From Chlamydomonas sphaeroides (lineage: Eukaryota > Chlorophyta > Chlorophyceae > Chlamydomonadales > Chlamydomonadaceae), in the NCBI GenBank assembly GCA_001662425.1, contig BDDC01000052.1:64699-128698 (forward strand): a stretch of DNA of 64,000 nt. The letters run 5' to 3'. Below are positions 43,841 to 57,000 of the stretch, piece after piece (the first letter of the stretch is position 1; every line of letters starts with the position of its first letter). The notes below the pieces were generated by a model, which worked only from the letters and a program-made list of their open reading frames with translations, made no database searches and had not been told where the DNA came from. The position numbers and the translations under genes are program-made.

Positions 43841-46800
43841 TCACGCCGTCTCCTTGCCCGCCGGCTCCTGCTCGGCCAAGGGCGGCTGCCGCGTCCCCAC
43901 CTCCGCCGCCTCGCCCACCGGCCCAGCCGGCGGCGGCGCCACACCCGCCCCAGCACGCGGCGCCACGGGCTCCGCCGCCACGGCCGTGCTCGGCTCCTTG
44001 CCGTGCTGCGAGCCCGCTGGCGCACCGCCCTTGGCCGCAGCCCTGGCGCGCTGCTGCAGGAATTGGCTGGCCAGCGCCGAGAACTTGCACCTGGCTCGTA
44101 GCTGCGCGCCGGAGGTGTGGAACAGGAAGGGGAAGGGCACGCAGGCGAGCGAGAGGAAGGCGGGGATGGCAGAGGCCCAGTGGATGCCCAGGTTTTCGAA
44201 CCTGCGGCCAGCAGAGGGCAGCGGAAGGAGCGGCGTGGGTGCGGCGGGGGAGAGTGGGCGAACGCGTGGCTGAAGGATGGACACCTCTTGCTTTGGCAAC
44301 CCCTCAGGATGGTTGTCGCCCGCTCGCCTGACCCCAGGCAGGGGCCGCGTTGTAAGCCTGCTGCTCACATGATTGGCGTGAAGAGCGGGAAGACCATGCC
44401 GAAGAGGGAGCGCAGCACGGAGCTGGCTGCCAGCACGCTGGCAGCGAAGATGAGGTACGAGTCGATGAGGTAGTTGTTGGCTGCGTGGGGGGTTAGCGTA
44501 GGGGGCAGGGAGGGGAGGCGGGCTGAGGGACGCGTGCATGCCGAGCAGTGAGCGAGGGCGGGCTGGCAGGACCGCCTAGCAAAGCAGGCGGTGGCCTTGG
44601 CGTCGGAGCAGCGCCCATCAGGAGCGAGGCCTCCTGTTGCGCCCCTGCCTGCTGAACTACACATGAACACACCTGACAGGAACAGCAGCACCATGCCAAA
44701 GCCGAAGGGCACAGTGCCCAGCTCGCATACCTGCGGCAGCAGCGAAGAAGTGGAGGCAGCGCAGGGAGGCGGCTCGAGGGAGGCCAGCGATGCACAGGCC
44801 GAATGCCCACAGCGGGCCACCGCATTGCCAAAGCCATCCGGACCCATGCGGCCGCGCCGCCCCCACGCCCCATGCCACGCACGCCCCTTTGCCCACTGCT
44901 CACGATCCAGTGGACACTGGGTCCGTTGGTGAACGCAAACCAGAAGAGCCCCACGGGTATGGCCAGCGCTCCGACCATGGTGGGCGGCAGGCGGGCCTCG
45001 GGCGGCGCCAGGCCGCCGTGCGCCTTGGCCACCCGCACGTAGCGCCTGCGAGGCGCCATCCGGACCCAGGGGGAAGGGGCACGCCACGTCAGGCAGTGCA
45101 ACAGATGCAAGCAGGCCCAGGGGGCCACGCCACGTCAGTGCAGTAGGCGCAGAGCAGCGGCCCCGCAGCCGGCAGATGCCTCGCAGGGTCACAGGGTCGG
45201 GGGCGCGGGGTCACAGCATGCTGCTGTGTGCTCCTGGGCGAGCCCCGTTGAGCCTCTGCTGGCGTGCCTGCTGCTGCTGGCGGCGCACCTGTTGTCAAAG
45301 ATGTTGTAGATGACGGCCGCCATCATGCCCACCGCGATGCCGGCGTACGCCAGGCCGCTCACACCCGGGCTCCAGTGCCGACCGCGCTGCGAGGGGCAAA
45401 ACAAAACACACGCGCGGGCGACAGGTTGGGTTGGCAGCAGCAGGCAGCGGGCGCGGCGAGGGCAGGCGTGCCTGGATGCGACGGGAGCGGCGCGCGCGGC
45501 TGTTGGTTGCGCGACTCACCTGGAACACGATGGGGAATGCGGCGAAGAGCAGGTAGAGGATGCCGTAGATGATGGCCATGTAGATGCTTCGCAGCGGCAG
45601 CAGGACGATGACGGGTTGAATGGGATTACGATGGGAAGGCTACGTACAACTTCATCTTGTATGTGGATCACTGGCCGTGCACCGTGTGCCCCATCCAGGT
45701 CCTTTGCTGGCCTGGCCCCAGCGCTAACAGACACCCACGGTGCCCAAACGTGCCCGAAACCCGAAATACGGCCACACCTGATGGCCAGCACGATGGGCTC
45801 CATGAACCTGAAGGTCCAAGGGACAGGGGACACGGTCACGCCGGCTCGGCGCAAGCTCCTCAGTCGTTGCTATAGCCCCGCCCGGCCCCAATCCAAACCC
45901 TCGCCTGCCGCTGCGCCTCGCCTCGCCAGCGCACGCGCACGGCGCCGCAGCCCACGACGCCCCCTGTCGGCACTCACAGCATCATCCACGGCCGGACCAG
46001 GCTGGTCTTGAGCAGCGCCCCCAGCTTGAGGCCCCCACTGGCCGCGTCGTACTTGGAACGGTGCAGCTTGCCTGCGGGCCGCAATGCGACAAGGCGCATG
46101 CAACATGTTTGCCTACCAACGACCAGCGCGCGTTGCTGCATAACATCTCCAGTACGTAGTGATCCATGAGCCCCGGTGCCAGCTAGACCCATGGTGGCGC
46201 AGTAGGCTGCCGGCCGCGCCACGCCCCGTAAACCCACCCGCCCACGCACACCCACCCGTGCGCTTGGTGAGCTCCGCGGCGCGCTTCCGCAGCAGCACTG
46301 GCGCGTAGGTCTCGGGCAGGAACACCAGCCCCAGCGTTGTGATGGTGCCCGTGAAGATGGCCATGATCCACATGACCCACCTGCGAGCAGGGCGCGAGGG
46401 CACGCGTTGATGGGAGGCAGGCAGGAGTGAGCGCGCTAAGAGGGCGGGGCCGCGTCTCACCACACACACAAGGGGAGGCAGCACTGTGCACGGCGCCGCT
46501 GGGTGACCCCGCCGCACCCGCAGCCCCGCCGTGCCAGCGCGGCTGCGCACGCACCTCCAGCCCACGGCCTCCCCCGCAAAGCCGCCCACGATGGGGCCCA
46601 GCACGGGCCCCAGGAAGGGCGCGGCCGCGAACAGCGACATGGCCAGTCCGCGCATGTTGGCGGAGAACATGTCGGCGATGGCGCCGCCCGCGTTGGTGAG
46701 CGGCGAGGAGCCGAACTGGGTGCAGGCAGGGCACGCAGGGGGCGGCAGGGCAGGGCAGAGGGAGTCAGGCAGGGGCGGGGGCGTCAGGCAGGCTGGCAGG

Positions 46801-48206
46801 CAGGTGGATAGATGGCGAGGAGCCGCACTATACCTGCCGGCATGGCAGCAGATAGGAGGGCAGGTGGGGGACAGCTGGCAGTGCACCGGGCTGGGCTGTC
46901 GGCTGGCAGTGCTGCTCACCGCTCCCGCGAAGAAGCGCAGCAGTGCCAGCGCGCCCATGCTGGGTGCGAGCGCGGTGCCGACGTTGAAGGCGGTGAGCGC
47001 AGTGTAGGTGGCGAGGAAGAGGCGGCGGCGGCCGAAGACCTCGGACAGGGGCGCCCAGATGAGGGGCCCCACCGCAAAGCCGAGCACAAAGAGGCTGCGT
47101 CGGAGGGAGGCGGGGGCGGGCGGCAGCTCTTGAAACCGACGCTCAAGGACATGCCTTCGGCATCCGGCCGGGGCGCGAGCGCTGGCGTGTGTCCGGACCA
47201 ACTGGGGTTCGCCAGCGCCGGCTGCTGGCCGCACCTTATGCCGAGGATGACGTCCGTGGAGCTGGCTCCGAAGTCGGCCTTGATGCCAACTGCGTGTCGG
47301 CGGCGGCGCGACAGGAGTTGCCGGTCAGCGCGACATGCAGGTGTTGCGGCCCATCTGAGGCGGGCCCCCGGAGAGGGCGGCGCGTGCGAGCGAGCTGAGC
47401 ATGCGCTGGCGTGCATGGCACGGGGTTTGCCGTGCCCGTGTGCCAGTCTCCGCCCTGGCCGGTGTCGTCGACAAGCTGACGCCTGACGGCAGCCGACCCA
47501 CATCAACAAGCTGGCATAGCTTTGCCCCTGCAGCCCGCAGCTAGCCCCGCACGCCTCCACTCGCACGCTGCTCACATGCGCTGCCGGCATACGCGGAGGA
47601 GCAGAAGCCGATGGCGAGCGTTGCAATTGCCTGGATGGGAGGGAGGGAAGCAGAAAGGATCAGAGAGGTATGGGTGGCGGAATGACCGGGGCTGACGTCG
47701 TGGGTTGCGCTCCGCAGTTGCTCACCAAAAACGCTGTGAGGCCCCATTTGTAGACCTCTGACCACGTCTGCGGGTTCTCCTGGTCCAGACCGTCTTCAAG
47801 AAAGTCGACGATGAAGGGGCTCTCGTCACAGCCAGCACCAGGGTAGGAAGCCAGCGCGATTGCTTGCAGGTCCACGTGGTGTGGTCGCCATGGTCTGGGG
47901 CCATGGCAGGAGGTGAAGGGTTGGGCCACGTTGCGGCGTGGGTGTGCAGTATAACTGCAGCGACATGTGGCGATGGCTAGTTGGATGTATGAAAGGCAGC
48001 GGGCCGGTTGAGCACGGAGTCGGGGTTATGTCCCGAGTCGTGCGAAGCCCAAACGTCGCGACCGCGCTCTTTTGGATTTTAGCCAGCAACAGGGCACAGA
48101 GACGCTATGTGTATAGCTAAGAGGCTCACCTTGTGGCGCAATGGGCGTCGGGCGGCAGCGGAGCGAGCTCCTCCGTGCCGGACTTGACTTTCTGCTCAAC
48201 GGTCAT
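43841..48206 (-). CDS. MFS transporter of the fungal-type DHA1 family
   Basis: Twelve-helix major facilitator, probably a proton-coupled exporter of drugs, polyamines or other small molecules. Fifteen exons on the minus strand: 48206-48130, 47894-47726, 47630-47576, 47289-47235, 47094-46920, 46715-46555, 46380-46256, 46071-45978, 45807-45778, 45586-45520, 45386-45289, 45045-44904, 44730-44673, 44480-44369, 44201-43841; 592 residues, all phases consistent. Signatures: QENPQTWSEVYKWGLTAFL before helix 1; GPLIWAPLSEVFGRRRLFL (motif A, loop 2-3); GPVLGPIVGGFAGEAVGWRW (antiporter motif C); LVFLPETYAPVLLRKRA before the central loop; NNYLIDSYLIFAASVLAASS and FPLFTPIMFENLGIHWASA near the end. This set is characteristic of fungal Flr1/Tpo1-like DHA1 proteins. 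The cytosolic C-tail is Ala/Pro/Glu-rich. Exon 9 is only 30 nt. Substrate unknown. Confidence 0.9.
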
Positions 48207-50370
48207 GGTGTTGGGTGTTGAGCTAGGATAGTAATAAGATGGTACTGTAGCTTATAAGCGGGACGTGGTTTTCGGGCGCTCCTTTAAGGGCGCATAAGGT
48301 CGCCGCGACGCCTAAACTTTTTACGGGCTTATGTCGGTGTACCCCGAGTGATGCTCCAAGCCCCCAAGCGCATCAAGCTACACATAGTTGCGATCTATAA
48401 GCCTGCAGATGAATGGGGGCTGCGGCTGGCCGATGCGGCCGCTCTTAGTGGTCGCTCCCGTAATCCATGTCGCACCATACATGTCTCAGTGTCGGACTAC
48501 CCTGTGTCAAACTCCAGATGCATGCCCTAGCTGGCAGTGCGGCTGCTTGAGTGGCGCCTGCGGAGCTGCAATGCTGGCTGCGGCAACAACCCGGCACGCT
48601 AACCTTTCCCTGTCGCCTCCAGCTACCTCCACGGCTACCTCCCACTGCCGTCACCTCTCCGAGCTCCCGCTATCTAGGGCCATCCCTTAGAGCCCGCGCC
48701 CACGCCAGCTCACCAGCGGCTGGCTGTCCCATGGGCGCGGCTGCCACAGGTCCACCGCCGCCCGCCTTGCCCGTGGCCAGGCCTCGGGCCAGGCCTGGCC
48801 AGGCTGCGCGCAGAATGGCGTGTGGAAGGCAGCAGACCGCGGCGCGGCATGCAAGGCGAGGCAACCTGACTAGGTCACTGATCTTGTTACACGTCTTGCT
48901 TGCTGCAGCGCCCAGCCACGCGTGGGGCGTTGTTGGGCCCCACAAGAGGCCCCACGCCACGCCACGCCACACACCGTACTTGCTGCGTGGGTCCTCAACG
49001 ACGCAATGCATGCCGTACCATGCCGTACGCAGCAGGTCTCCCGCAGTACACAGCCTTCCGTAATCGCATCCATCGTACGTACCTACGTTATTCTTCAGAT
49101 GCCAAGGCGATAAAGCTAGCGTTGTGTTGCTCATCGCTTCCCGTGGTCGCGGCGCAGCGGGGCCGCAGGCCTCGCCGGCAGTCGCCGCTCGGGCCGGCGC
49201 AAGGCGTGCTCGCAATCAGGACACGACACATAACTACGGGCGGTCAACACACGACCGCCGCTTAAACACACCGACGACAAACCCACACCAGCATACAGAC
49301 CTAGTCAGATCAGACCGCATGAAGCGGCCCAAACAACGGCTGGCAAATGGGACAAGAATGTGCGTCCAGTGATGATAACATTAGGGGCGTGTCAATCCAG
49401 TGTCTTCACCGTACTGCCAGTGGCTAAAAACACATGCACGCCGGCAGCACGGCGCACGCCGCAGGGGGCGTGCCGCGAATGACCAACACAGCACGGCACA
49501 ACACGGGACGTGCGGCCGCCCGCGCCGCCGCCCGGCAGCAGCAGCCCGGAATAGCCGGCACACAGCAGCTGCCGGCGACGCCCGCCGAGCACACCGCACA
49601 ACCAATTGGACATCATGGCAACAGCGCGTGCCCGGGACCGCCGGGGCGTGACAGCGGGGGTGCTGGGGGCTGGGGCAAAGCTTTGCCGCACAGCCCCGCC
49701 AGCAGGGTCCGCATGGCGGCTGCCTGGCGGGTTCCGGTGCGCTAGCCAAACACGAACGAACATCACCACGGCAGCGCCGGCGCGACTTACAAAGCGCGGC
49801 ACGGCGACCGCCAACCTCCAGCAAACAAATTGCGACAACGACGAAGAACGACAGGCACAGCCAGCGGGCCGTGCACGACAGCAGGCCGGATAGGCATAAC
49901 AGGCCGAGCGAGCGAGGCCCTGGGGGGCGCTGCACACGCCGGCGACAGCACAACGGGGGACCAGATTTGGTCGGAAACACACAACATGCCGCATGGGCCG
50001 GCGGACGGCCCAGCAGCAACACGAACCCACCAAGACACGCGGACGCAGATATTCGACAAGTACTATGTTCGTCAGAAACCGTGAGGGTCAAGCCCTAGGC
50101 CGCATGCCGTGCCGGACGCGGCATGCGCTTAGCCCGCGGTGTGTATTCTTCTCATAGCCAATCCGCCCCGAACGATGTACCCCCATGTACTCTGTCGGTG
50201 CGGGCGCAGCCCTGGCGCGTCGTCGCGCGCCAGCCGGCCCGCGCCCAGCCAACCCCGGACCCAATAGGACCCAACGACACCAACTCCAAGGCTCTCCAGC
50301 AAGGCAGCAAGCCCCAAGCCACAACGCCGCGTCAGACCGAGCCGCCTGCTCACACACCTGCCGCCGACGC
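48207..50370. other. Intergenic region, MFS upstream and CONSTANS-like 3' flank
   Basis: 2.16 kb without a credible gene; several long GC-driven frames exist but none has domain signatures or splicing support. TTACA at 49787 is the likely polyadenylation signal of the CONSTANS-like gene. The 48207-48350 part is AT-richer and is probably the MFS promoter. Confidence 0.5.
49787..49791 (-). terminator. Polyadenylation signal TGTAA (CONSTANS-like gene)
   Basis: TTACA on the plus strand, 580 bp downstream of the stop codon at 50371. Confidence 0.45.
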
Positions 50371-53300
50371 TCACAGCCGAACCGACAGCTGTGGCGAGCT
50401 GCGCCGGCAGCGCAGCCGGCCCTGGCCGTGCGTGCTCGCCTCCACGCTGGGGACCGTGTTGCTGGCGCCGCTGACCAGCGGCTCGGCGGAGCAGCACTCG
50501 CTGTCGCCCTCGCCGTCGCCGGCGCCGCCGTCGGCGGCCTCGGCCTCCACCAGCATGTGGTTCTCCTCCATGCAGCTGCCCTGCTCCGTGGTGGCGCCGC
50601 CAGACAGACAGAACGGCGCCGCCGCGTCGGTCGCGCATTCGGGGACGTGGCCGTGGCCGCCGCCCGCGTGGTGGCCGGCGCCGGCGGCGCCGAGGCCGGC
50701 GGCGTAGGGGCTGATGCCGCCGGCGACGCCGGCGCCACCGCAAGAGGCGGTGGAGGGCATGGGCCGAAAGCCGCGGGCGCCGGCGGCGCCGGCGGCGCCG
50801 CTGCCGCCCTGACCACTGCCGCCGAAGCCGGCGGCGCCGCGGGCGGCGGCGACGGCGGCGTGGCCGTAGCTCGCCGGCGCCCGCATCTGCTGCTGCTGTT
50901 GCTGCTGCTCGAGGGGCAGCGCCGGCAGCGGCAGGGGGTGCTGCGGCGGCTGGTGGCTCGACGCCTGCGGCAGCGCCGCCTGCGCGTCCGCCGGCGGCAG
51001 CCGCTCGATGCAGCCGGCGGCGGCGCCGCCCTCGGCGGCGACGCCGCTGCCCGCCGCCGGCAGCGCGGCACTGACCGGCGACGGCCCGATGGCGACGGCG
51101 TTGGCGGGGTGCGGATGGCCGTTGCGGCAGGCCTTCTTCCCTGCGCCGTTGGTGCTGGCGTTGCCGTCCGTCACGGCCGCGGCCGCGGCCGCGGCGCCGT
51201 TCCCGCGGCCGCCGCAGTTGCCGCCCTGCCGTACGCCGCCGTTGCCGTTACCGTTGGTGCCGGCGTTGCCGTTGCCCAGGCCGTTGCCGTTGCCGCCATG
51301 GGCGTAGCCGTGGGCGTGCGCCCCATGGCCGTGGGGGTGGGAGTGGCCAACGCGGGCACTGCCGTCGTCGTGGAGGCCGCCGCCACCGCCGATGCCGCCG
51401 CCGCCGACGCCGCGCCGGCGGCCGGGCGTGTGCACCGAGCCGGCCGACAGGTCGCCGACGGCGCTGTTGACGCTGTGGGAGGGGCCCACGGCCTCTTCCT
51501 CATCGCCCACGTGCGCCGCGCCGCTCTGGGCGCCGCGAGCGTCCTGCATCGGGCAAGCCAGCAGCAGCATCAGCACTGGCGACACCCCGCAACGCCCCTG
51601 GCGGCTGCAGGCCACCAACCGAAACACAGCCTGCTGGTCGAAACCCCAAACACCATACCCCAACCCAGCCCAGCTCGCACCTGGCCGTTGCCACTCCCTG
51701 ACAGCGCAGCCTGAGCCACCGCCGGCGCCGGGCCGCCGCTGAGCCGCGCGTTCATCGTGGCGTCACCGTCGGCATCGGCGTCGCCGACGGCGCGGCGGTC
51801 GGGCGACACCAGGCGCGTGTCCATGGCGTCAGCCGGTCCAGGGCCGGTGGCGCCGCCGGCTGGTGGTAGGCCATGGTGATGTGGCCCCGCGGCGGCGGCG
51901 GCAGCCACCCTGCGGGCCTTGCCGCTGCTGCCGCTGCCGCCGCTGCCGCCGCCGCCCTTAGATAGCAGCGCGATCGCGGCCGCCGCCGATGGCGCGCCGC
52001 CGATGCCCCCGCTGCCGCCGCCGCCCTTACGGCCACCGCCGCTTCCGCAGCGGCGCGGGCCGCCGCCGCCGTCGGCACCCGCCTCCGCGCAGCCCTGGCC
52101 GGCGGCGCCGCCGCCACCGCACACCTCCACATCCACCTCCATAGCGTCGGGCCCCTCCTCGCCAGCGGCGCCGCCGACGTAGCCATCCGCCTCCGCCTCC
52201 TGCGGCCCCTCGCCCTCGCCCTCACGGCCAAGCATGGCCATGCCGCCGCCATCGTCCCCATCCACGTCGCCGTCGCCATCGCCGTCACCATCGCACTGCC
52301 CGTCCACCGACATGACACGCGCCAGGCCGCCAGCGGCGTCACTCTCACGACGGCCGCGGCCGCCGCCGCCCATGCCCATGCCCATGCCGAGGCCCAGGCT
52401 GAGTCCGCCGCCGCTGCCGGCCGCCAGGCCCGGCGCCGCGGGGCCCATGACCACGCCGCCGCCGAGGCCCTCGTTGTCCTCGCCCTCCTCCACCTCGCCC
52501 AGCTCCTCCAGCTCGGCCTCCTGCTCATCATCCGCCTCGTCGCCCAGCTCGGCGTCCTCGCTGCGGGCCGGCAGCCAGGGGCGGCAGCAAGGGCAGCCGG
52601 TTGCGGCACGCGCACAGAAAGCAAGGCGCCGGGCGCCTTGCCTGTTGGCAGTCGGCGTGCAGTCGGTGGGCTGCGTCATGGGGCCGCACCGCTGCACGCA
52701 CCTGTCGTGTGGTTCGTTGTGGGTGGAGGCGGGCGACAGGCCTTTGATGGCGGCCAGGCACGGCCCGCCGCCGCCGCCGTCGCCGCCGCTTGGCGCGTGC
52801 TGCGCGTTCTTCACGAACCGGCCCTTGATGCGGGGCCGCTTGTGGGACAGCAGCTGCGGGGCAAGGGCAGGCGAGAGGCAGCGGCAGCGGCAACCAAGTC
52901 AGGCTCTGCGTGCTTGGCTCACCAGCACATGCTTTCGCAGCTCACGCCTGGGACATGCCGGCCCGCTGCAAGGGTGCCAGGCACATGCCCTTCCCTTCCA
53001 CGGGCCCACTGCCGCACCTGACGGGACGCGTAGCGGATCGTCTTCTCAAAGTGCCTCGTCTTGCGCTTCTGGCGGTACCGAGTGAGCGCCTCGTCGCGCT
53101 CCGCGTGGTCCCGCTCGCCGCCGCCCCCCGTGACGCCGCCGCCGCCGCCGCCGCCGCGGTCGCGGCTAATCTTGCTCGTCTCCGGCGCCGCCGCCTGCGG
53201 CGGTGCCATGACCGTGCTGACGGCGGCCGCCGCCGCGGCGGAGGTGGGGCACTGCGGCGGCGGCATGCCCGTCATGCCGCAGGAGCCGGCGCCGCCGCCT

Positions 53301-53997
53301 GGAATGGACATGCCCGGGGCGGCGTTGCCGTAGGCAGCTGCCGCCGACGGCGGCATCTGCAAGCCCATCGGCATCGGCGACATGTGGGGACCCGCGCTGC
53401 CGCCGCCAGGCTGCTGCGCTGCGCCCCCAGCTGCCAGGTTGAGGACCCACGCCTGCAGGGTGGGACGCGTGGATGCGCCGGGCTCCAGGGAGGCGTCCTG
53501 TCTAGCCCCCCAGTCCGTGCTGCAGCTGCATGCTGCAGGGCCGCCCAGCAGGCCGCCGACATGGCACGAACCCTGCCCTCCCAGCTACAAACCCCAGCGC
53601 CCCCCTTGTGCCCAATCCCACGACCCGTCCCAACAGTGCTCTCACCATGGGCCCCATAAGCAGGCTGTTGACAGCGTCCGACGGAAGGCCCAGCGGGTTG
53701 TTGGACAGCCCGTGCGGCGCCTGCCCTTGCTGGCCGCCGCCGCCCATGCCCGCCAGCTGCAGCAGCAGCGCCTGCTGCCCCCTGGCGCCCTGCCCCGCGC
53801 CCTGCATCAGCAGCTGCTGCAGCTGCTGCTGTTGCTGGCCTAGCAGCAGCAGCGCCGACTGCGCGCCGGCGCCACCGGGCAGGCCACGGCCCGCGCCGCT
53901 TGCCTGCTGCATAAGCAGCTGCAGCAGCTGGTGCTGCGCCGCGGGCGCGCCGCCGAACAGCGCGTGCTGCTGCTGCTGTTGTTGCTGCTGCTGCTGC

Positions 53998-54034
<37 letters not shown>

Positions 54035-57000
54035 GCTGCTGCTGCGCGTGCTGCGCAAAGGCGGCCGTGTTGACTCCCGGCTGCTGGTGGTGGTGATGCG
54101 GCGGGCCCAGCGGCGGCGCGCCGCCAGACTGCGCCGGACGCGCCTGCGTGCCGGCGCCCGTGTTGCTGCCGCTGGTGGTGGTGGCACACTCACTCACCGG
54201 GGCGTACCCCGCCTGGCCGCCCGCGCCGTGGCCCGTGCCGCCCCCCTGGCCGGCGCCGCCCCCCTGACCGTGCGAGTGCGCCGGCCGCTGCGGCTGCTGA
54301 ATGGACCCGGGGTGCTGGCCGGCGTGCTGGTGGTGGTGGTGGTGGTGGTAGGTGTGTGCGGTGCCGTTGGTGCTGATGCGGTTGGCGGGGTGCGAGGGGC
54401 CGTGGGCCTGCGCGTGCGCCCCCGCCTGGGAGGGCGCGTGCGCGCCCGCGCTGTGGGAGCCGGGCGCGCCGCCGTGCCCCGGGCCCGGGTGGCTGCTGGT
54501 GCCTTGCGCGCTCGAGGTGGAGGGCTCCTGTGGGCGTGGTGGGCGTGGTGGTGCGGTGGCAGGGTCGGGTCGGGTTTCAGGCGCTATGGGGCACGAGAGC
54601 GGCTGCAGGTGTGGCGTCCCCGTGGTCCCGTGGCGTGTGTGCTCAGTTCAAGCTCAAGTAATAGGTCTGCCTCACCTGCTTCACGGAGGGGTGGCCGTGG
54701 GGCTGCGGGTGGCCCGTGCCGGGAGACAGCGAGCGCGCCGGGTGTGACCCCGCCCCAAAGCCGCCGTCGCCGCCGGAGAACTGCGGCTGCGGCGCGTGCT
54801 GCTGCGGCGCCGTGTGCGGCGCCAGCGGCGCGTGCATGGGCGCCTGCGCCTGCGCCTGCGCGGCCGCGTGGGCCTGCGCCTGCGCGGCCGCCGCCTGCTG
54901 CAGCTGCAGCTGCTGGAGCTGCTGCAGCTGGTGCTGCAGCTGGCCGGCGGGGTTGGAGCCGGCGCCGGCGCCAGCCTGGGCGTGGGCCCAGGCGGCGTTG
55001 GCCAGGGACTGGAAGGGGCCGAGCAGCGGCGGCATCGAGAGACCAGCGCCGAGGGGGAGCTGCAGGCCGCCGGTGCCGAGCGGCAGGCCGGGCGGCAGCA
55101 GGCCGGGGCGCCAGGGGTTGACGCCGGCGGCGGCCGACAGCAGCGCTGCCTCGTAGAGGGGCCCCTGTCGGGGTAGCGCGGCGCGAAGGGGCCAGGAGGG
55201 TGTGGGTGGGAGGGCAGCACGCGACAGCGAGGACGGCAGGTGGCGGCAGCGGTTGGCAGTGTACCAGTGGTCCAATCAGGACGGACGGCTGGTCCGCCGG
55301 CCACACGCGCCAGCCCGGCGCCCCATGCGATCTTGCGATGGGTAGCTGACCAGCGCAAGGACCGCATGCCCCTGGCCTGGCACGGCCCGTCAAGGAGCTT
55401 ACCAGGGGCCCCTTGTCGGGTCGCATGGAGGGCAGGAAGCCCGCGGCGCCAAAGGGCTGCGAGAAGCAGCCGCCGACGCCCGGCGCGTGCAGCATCTGCT
55501 GCTGTTGCTGCTGTTGCTGTTGCTGCTGAGAGGCCTGGTACGGCGCGCCCAGCCCAGCGGCCAGCATCGCAGCGCCGTCGCAGCTCTGGCGCGGCGAGGG
55601 CGCGGTCATGCTGCTGAGGTTGTGGAGCAGCATCTGCGCGTTGCTGGGGGCGGAGCCGCCTACCACGCCCGTCGGCTGCCACGGCGCCTGCTGACAGGGC
55701 AGGCAGTCGAGCAGGCACGGCCGGTTGTCGTGCGACCATGCGCGACGCGGCCCATCACCCAACCCAACCCACGCCCCGCTCTGCTGCTGGCCGGACGCGG
55801 GGTGCATCGTTGCGGTGCAACGCTCCGCCCCCGGCTCACCGGCTCTGTCTTGGGCATGCCGCCTCCACCCAGGTGCTCGGGCGCAATGCCAGCTGTGGGA
55901 CAGCAGCGGCGCCGTGGTGGGCTCGGCATCAGGTACGGCAACCGCCCGTAGTGGGTGGCGGTGGCAGCCACAGACACCAACACCCGCCACCGTCCCCCCA
56001 CCCGACCCCCTGGTCCAAGTCCGTTAACACCACGCAGCCACAGACACCAACACCCGCCACATCAGCCGAAAACAGACCTGTGCCCCTGTCATCCAACCGC
56101 CACGCCCCCGCCCCCGCTGCTCCTTCCCACCGCCCCACAAGCTCACCTGGGTACGACAGGATGGTGCTCAGCCACGGCATGCCCACCGGCCCGCCGCCGC
56201 CGCCCTGGCCCAGGCCCGAGGCTAGGCTGGCCGTGTCGCCGCCGCCGCCCGCCGCGCCGCTGGCCTGCTGCGGGCCGCTGCCTGGGGGCTGCGCGGGGCC
56301 GCCCGGCATAGAGGGGCGCGAGGAAGCCAGCCCGCTGCTGTGGCCCAGCGCGGCGCCCGGGAAGCCACTGGCGCTGCCGTCGGGCTGCGGAGTGGGCAGC
56401 GCACGCGGGGGAGAAGGGGTTACGCATGGTCGCATGGGCATGCAAGCGGGGGCAGGGCAGGTCGGGAGGGGAATGATGCATGGGAGCACGGCGAGGCGGG
56501 GGGCGCTGGCGCGCCGGACAGGTCCGCAGCAGCTCGAGGGGTCGGCGGAACACGTGGCGTGAACGGCCCTCACCCGGAAGCCCGTGCCGCAGGACTGCGC
56601 CTGCGCCTGGGCCTGCGCCTGAGCAGCGGCCTGCTGTTGGTGAGCAGCTTGTTGCTGCTGCTGCTGCTGGTGTTGGTGGTGCTGCTGCTGTTGGTGTTGC
56701 TGCTGCTGCTGCTGCTGCGCAACCGCCGCCGCCACAACGTGCTGCTGCAGCTGCTCCTGGAAGTGCGCCGCCGCCGCCGCGGCCGCGTGCTGCTGCGCGG
56801 CGTGGTGCTGCGCCGCCGCCGCCGCCTGGTCCTGGTAGTGCTGCGCCGCCGCCGCCATCTGCTGGTCCTGGAACTGCTGCGCCGCCGCCGCCGCCGCCGC
56901 GTGCTGCTGCAGCTCGACCAGCGCCGCTTGCTGCGCCTGCGCCAGCTGCTCCGTGTAGCTCTGCTGCTGCTGCTGCTGCTGCTGCGCGTGCTGCTGCGAC

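Noticed and set aside
49381..50091. Cys/Leu-rich minus-strand frame as a membrane protein gene
   Set aside because: No start context, splice partners or coherent helices; probably 3' flank of the CONSTANS-like gene.
50185..51714. Plus-strand 509-codon frame opposite the last CONSTANS-like exon
   Set aside because: Ala/Gly/Val-rich mirror of the Gly/Ala/His-rich minus exon; no splice context or motif.
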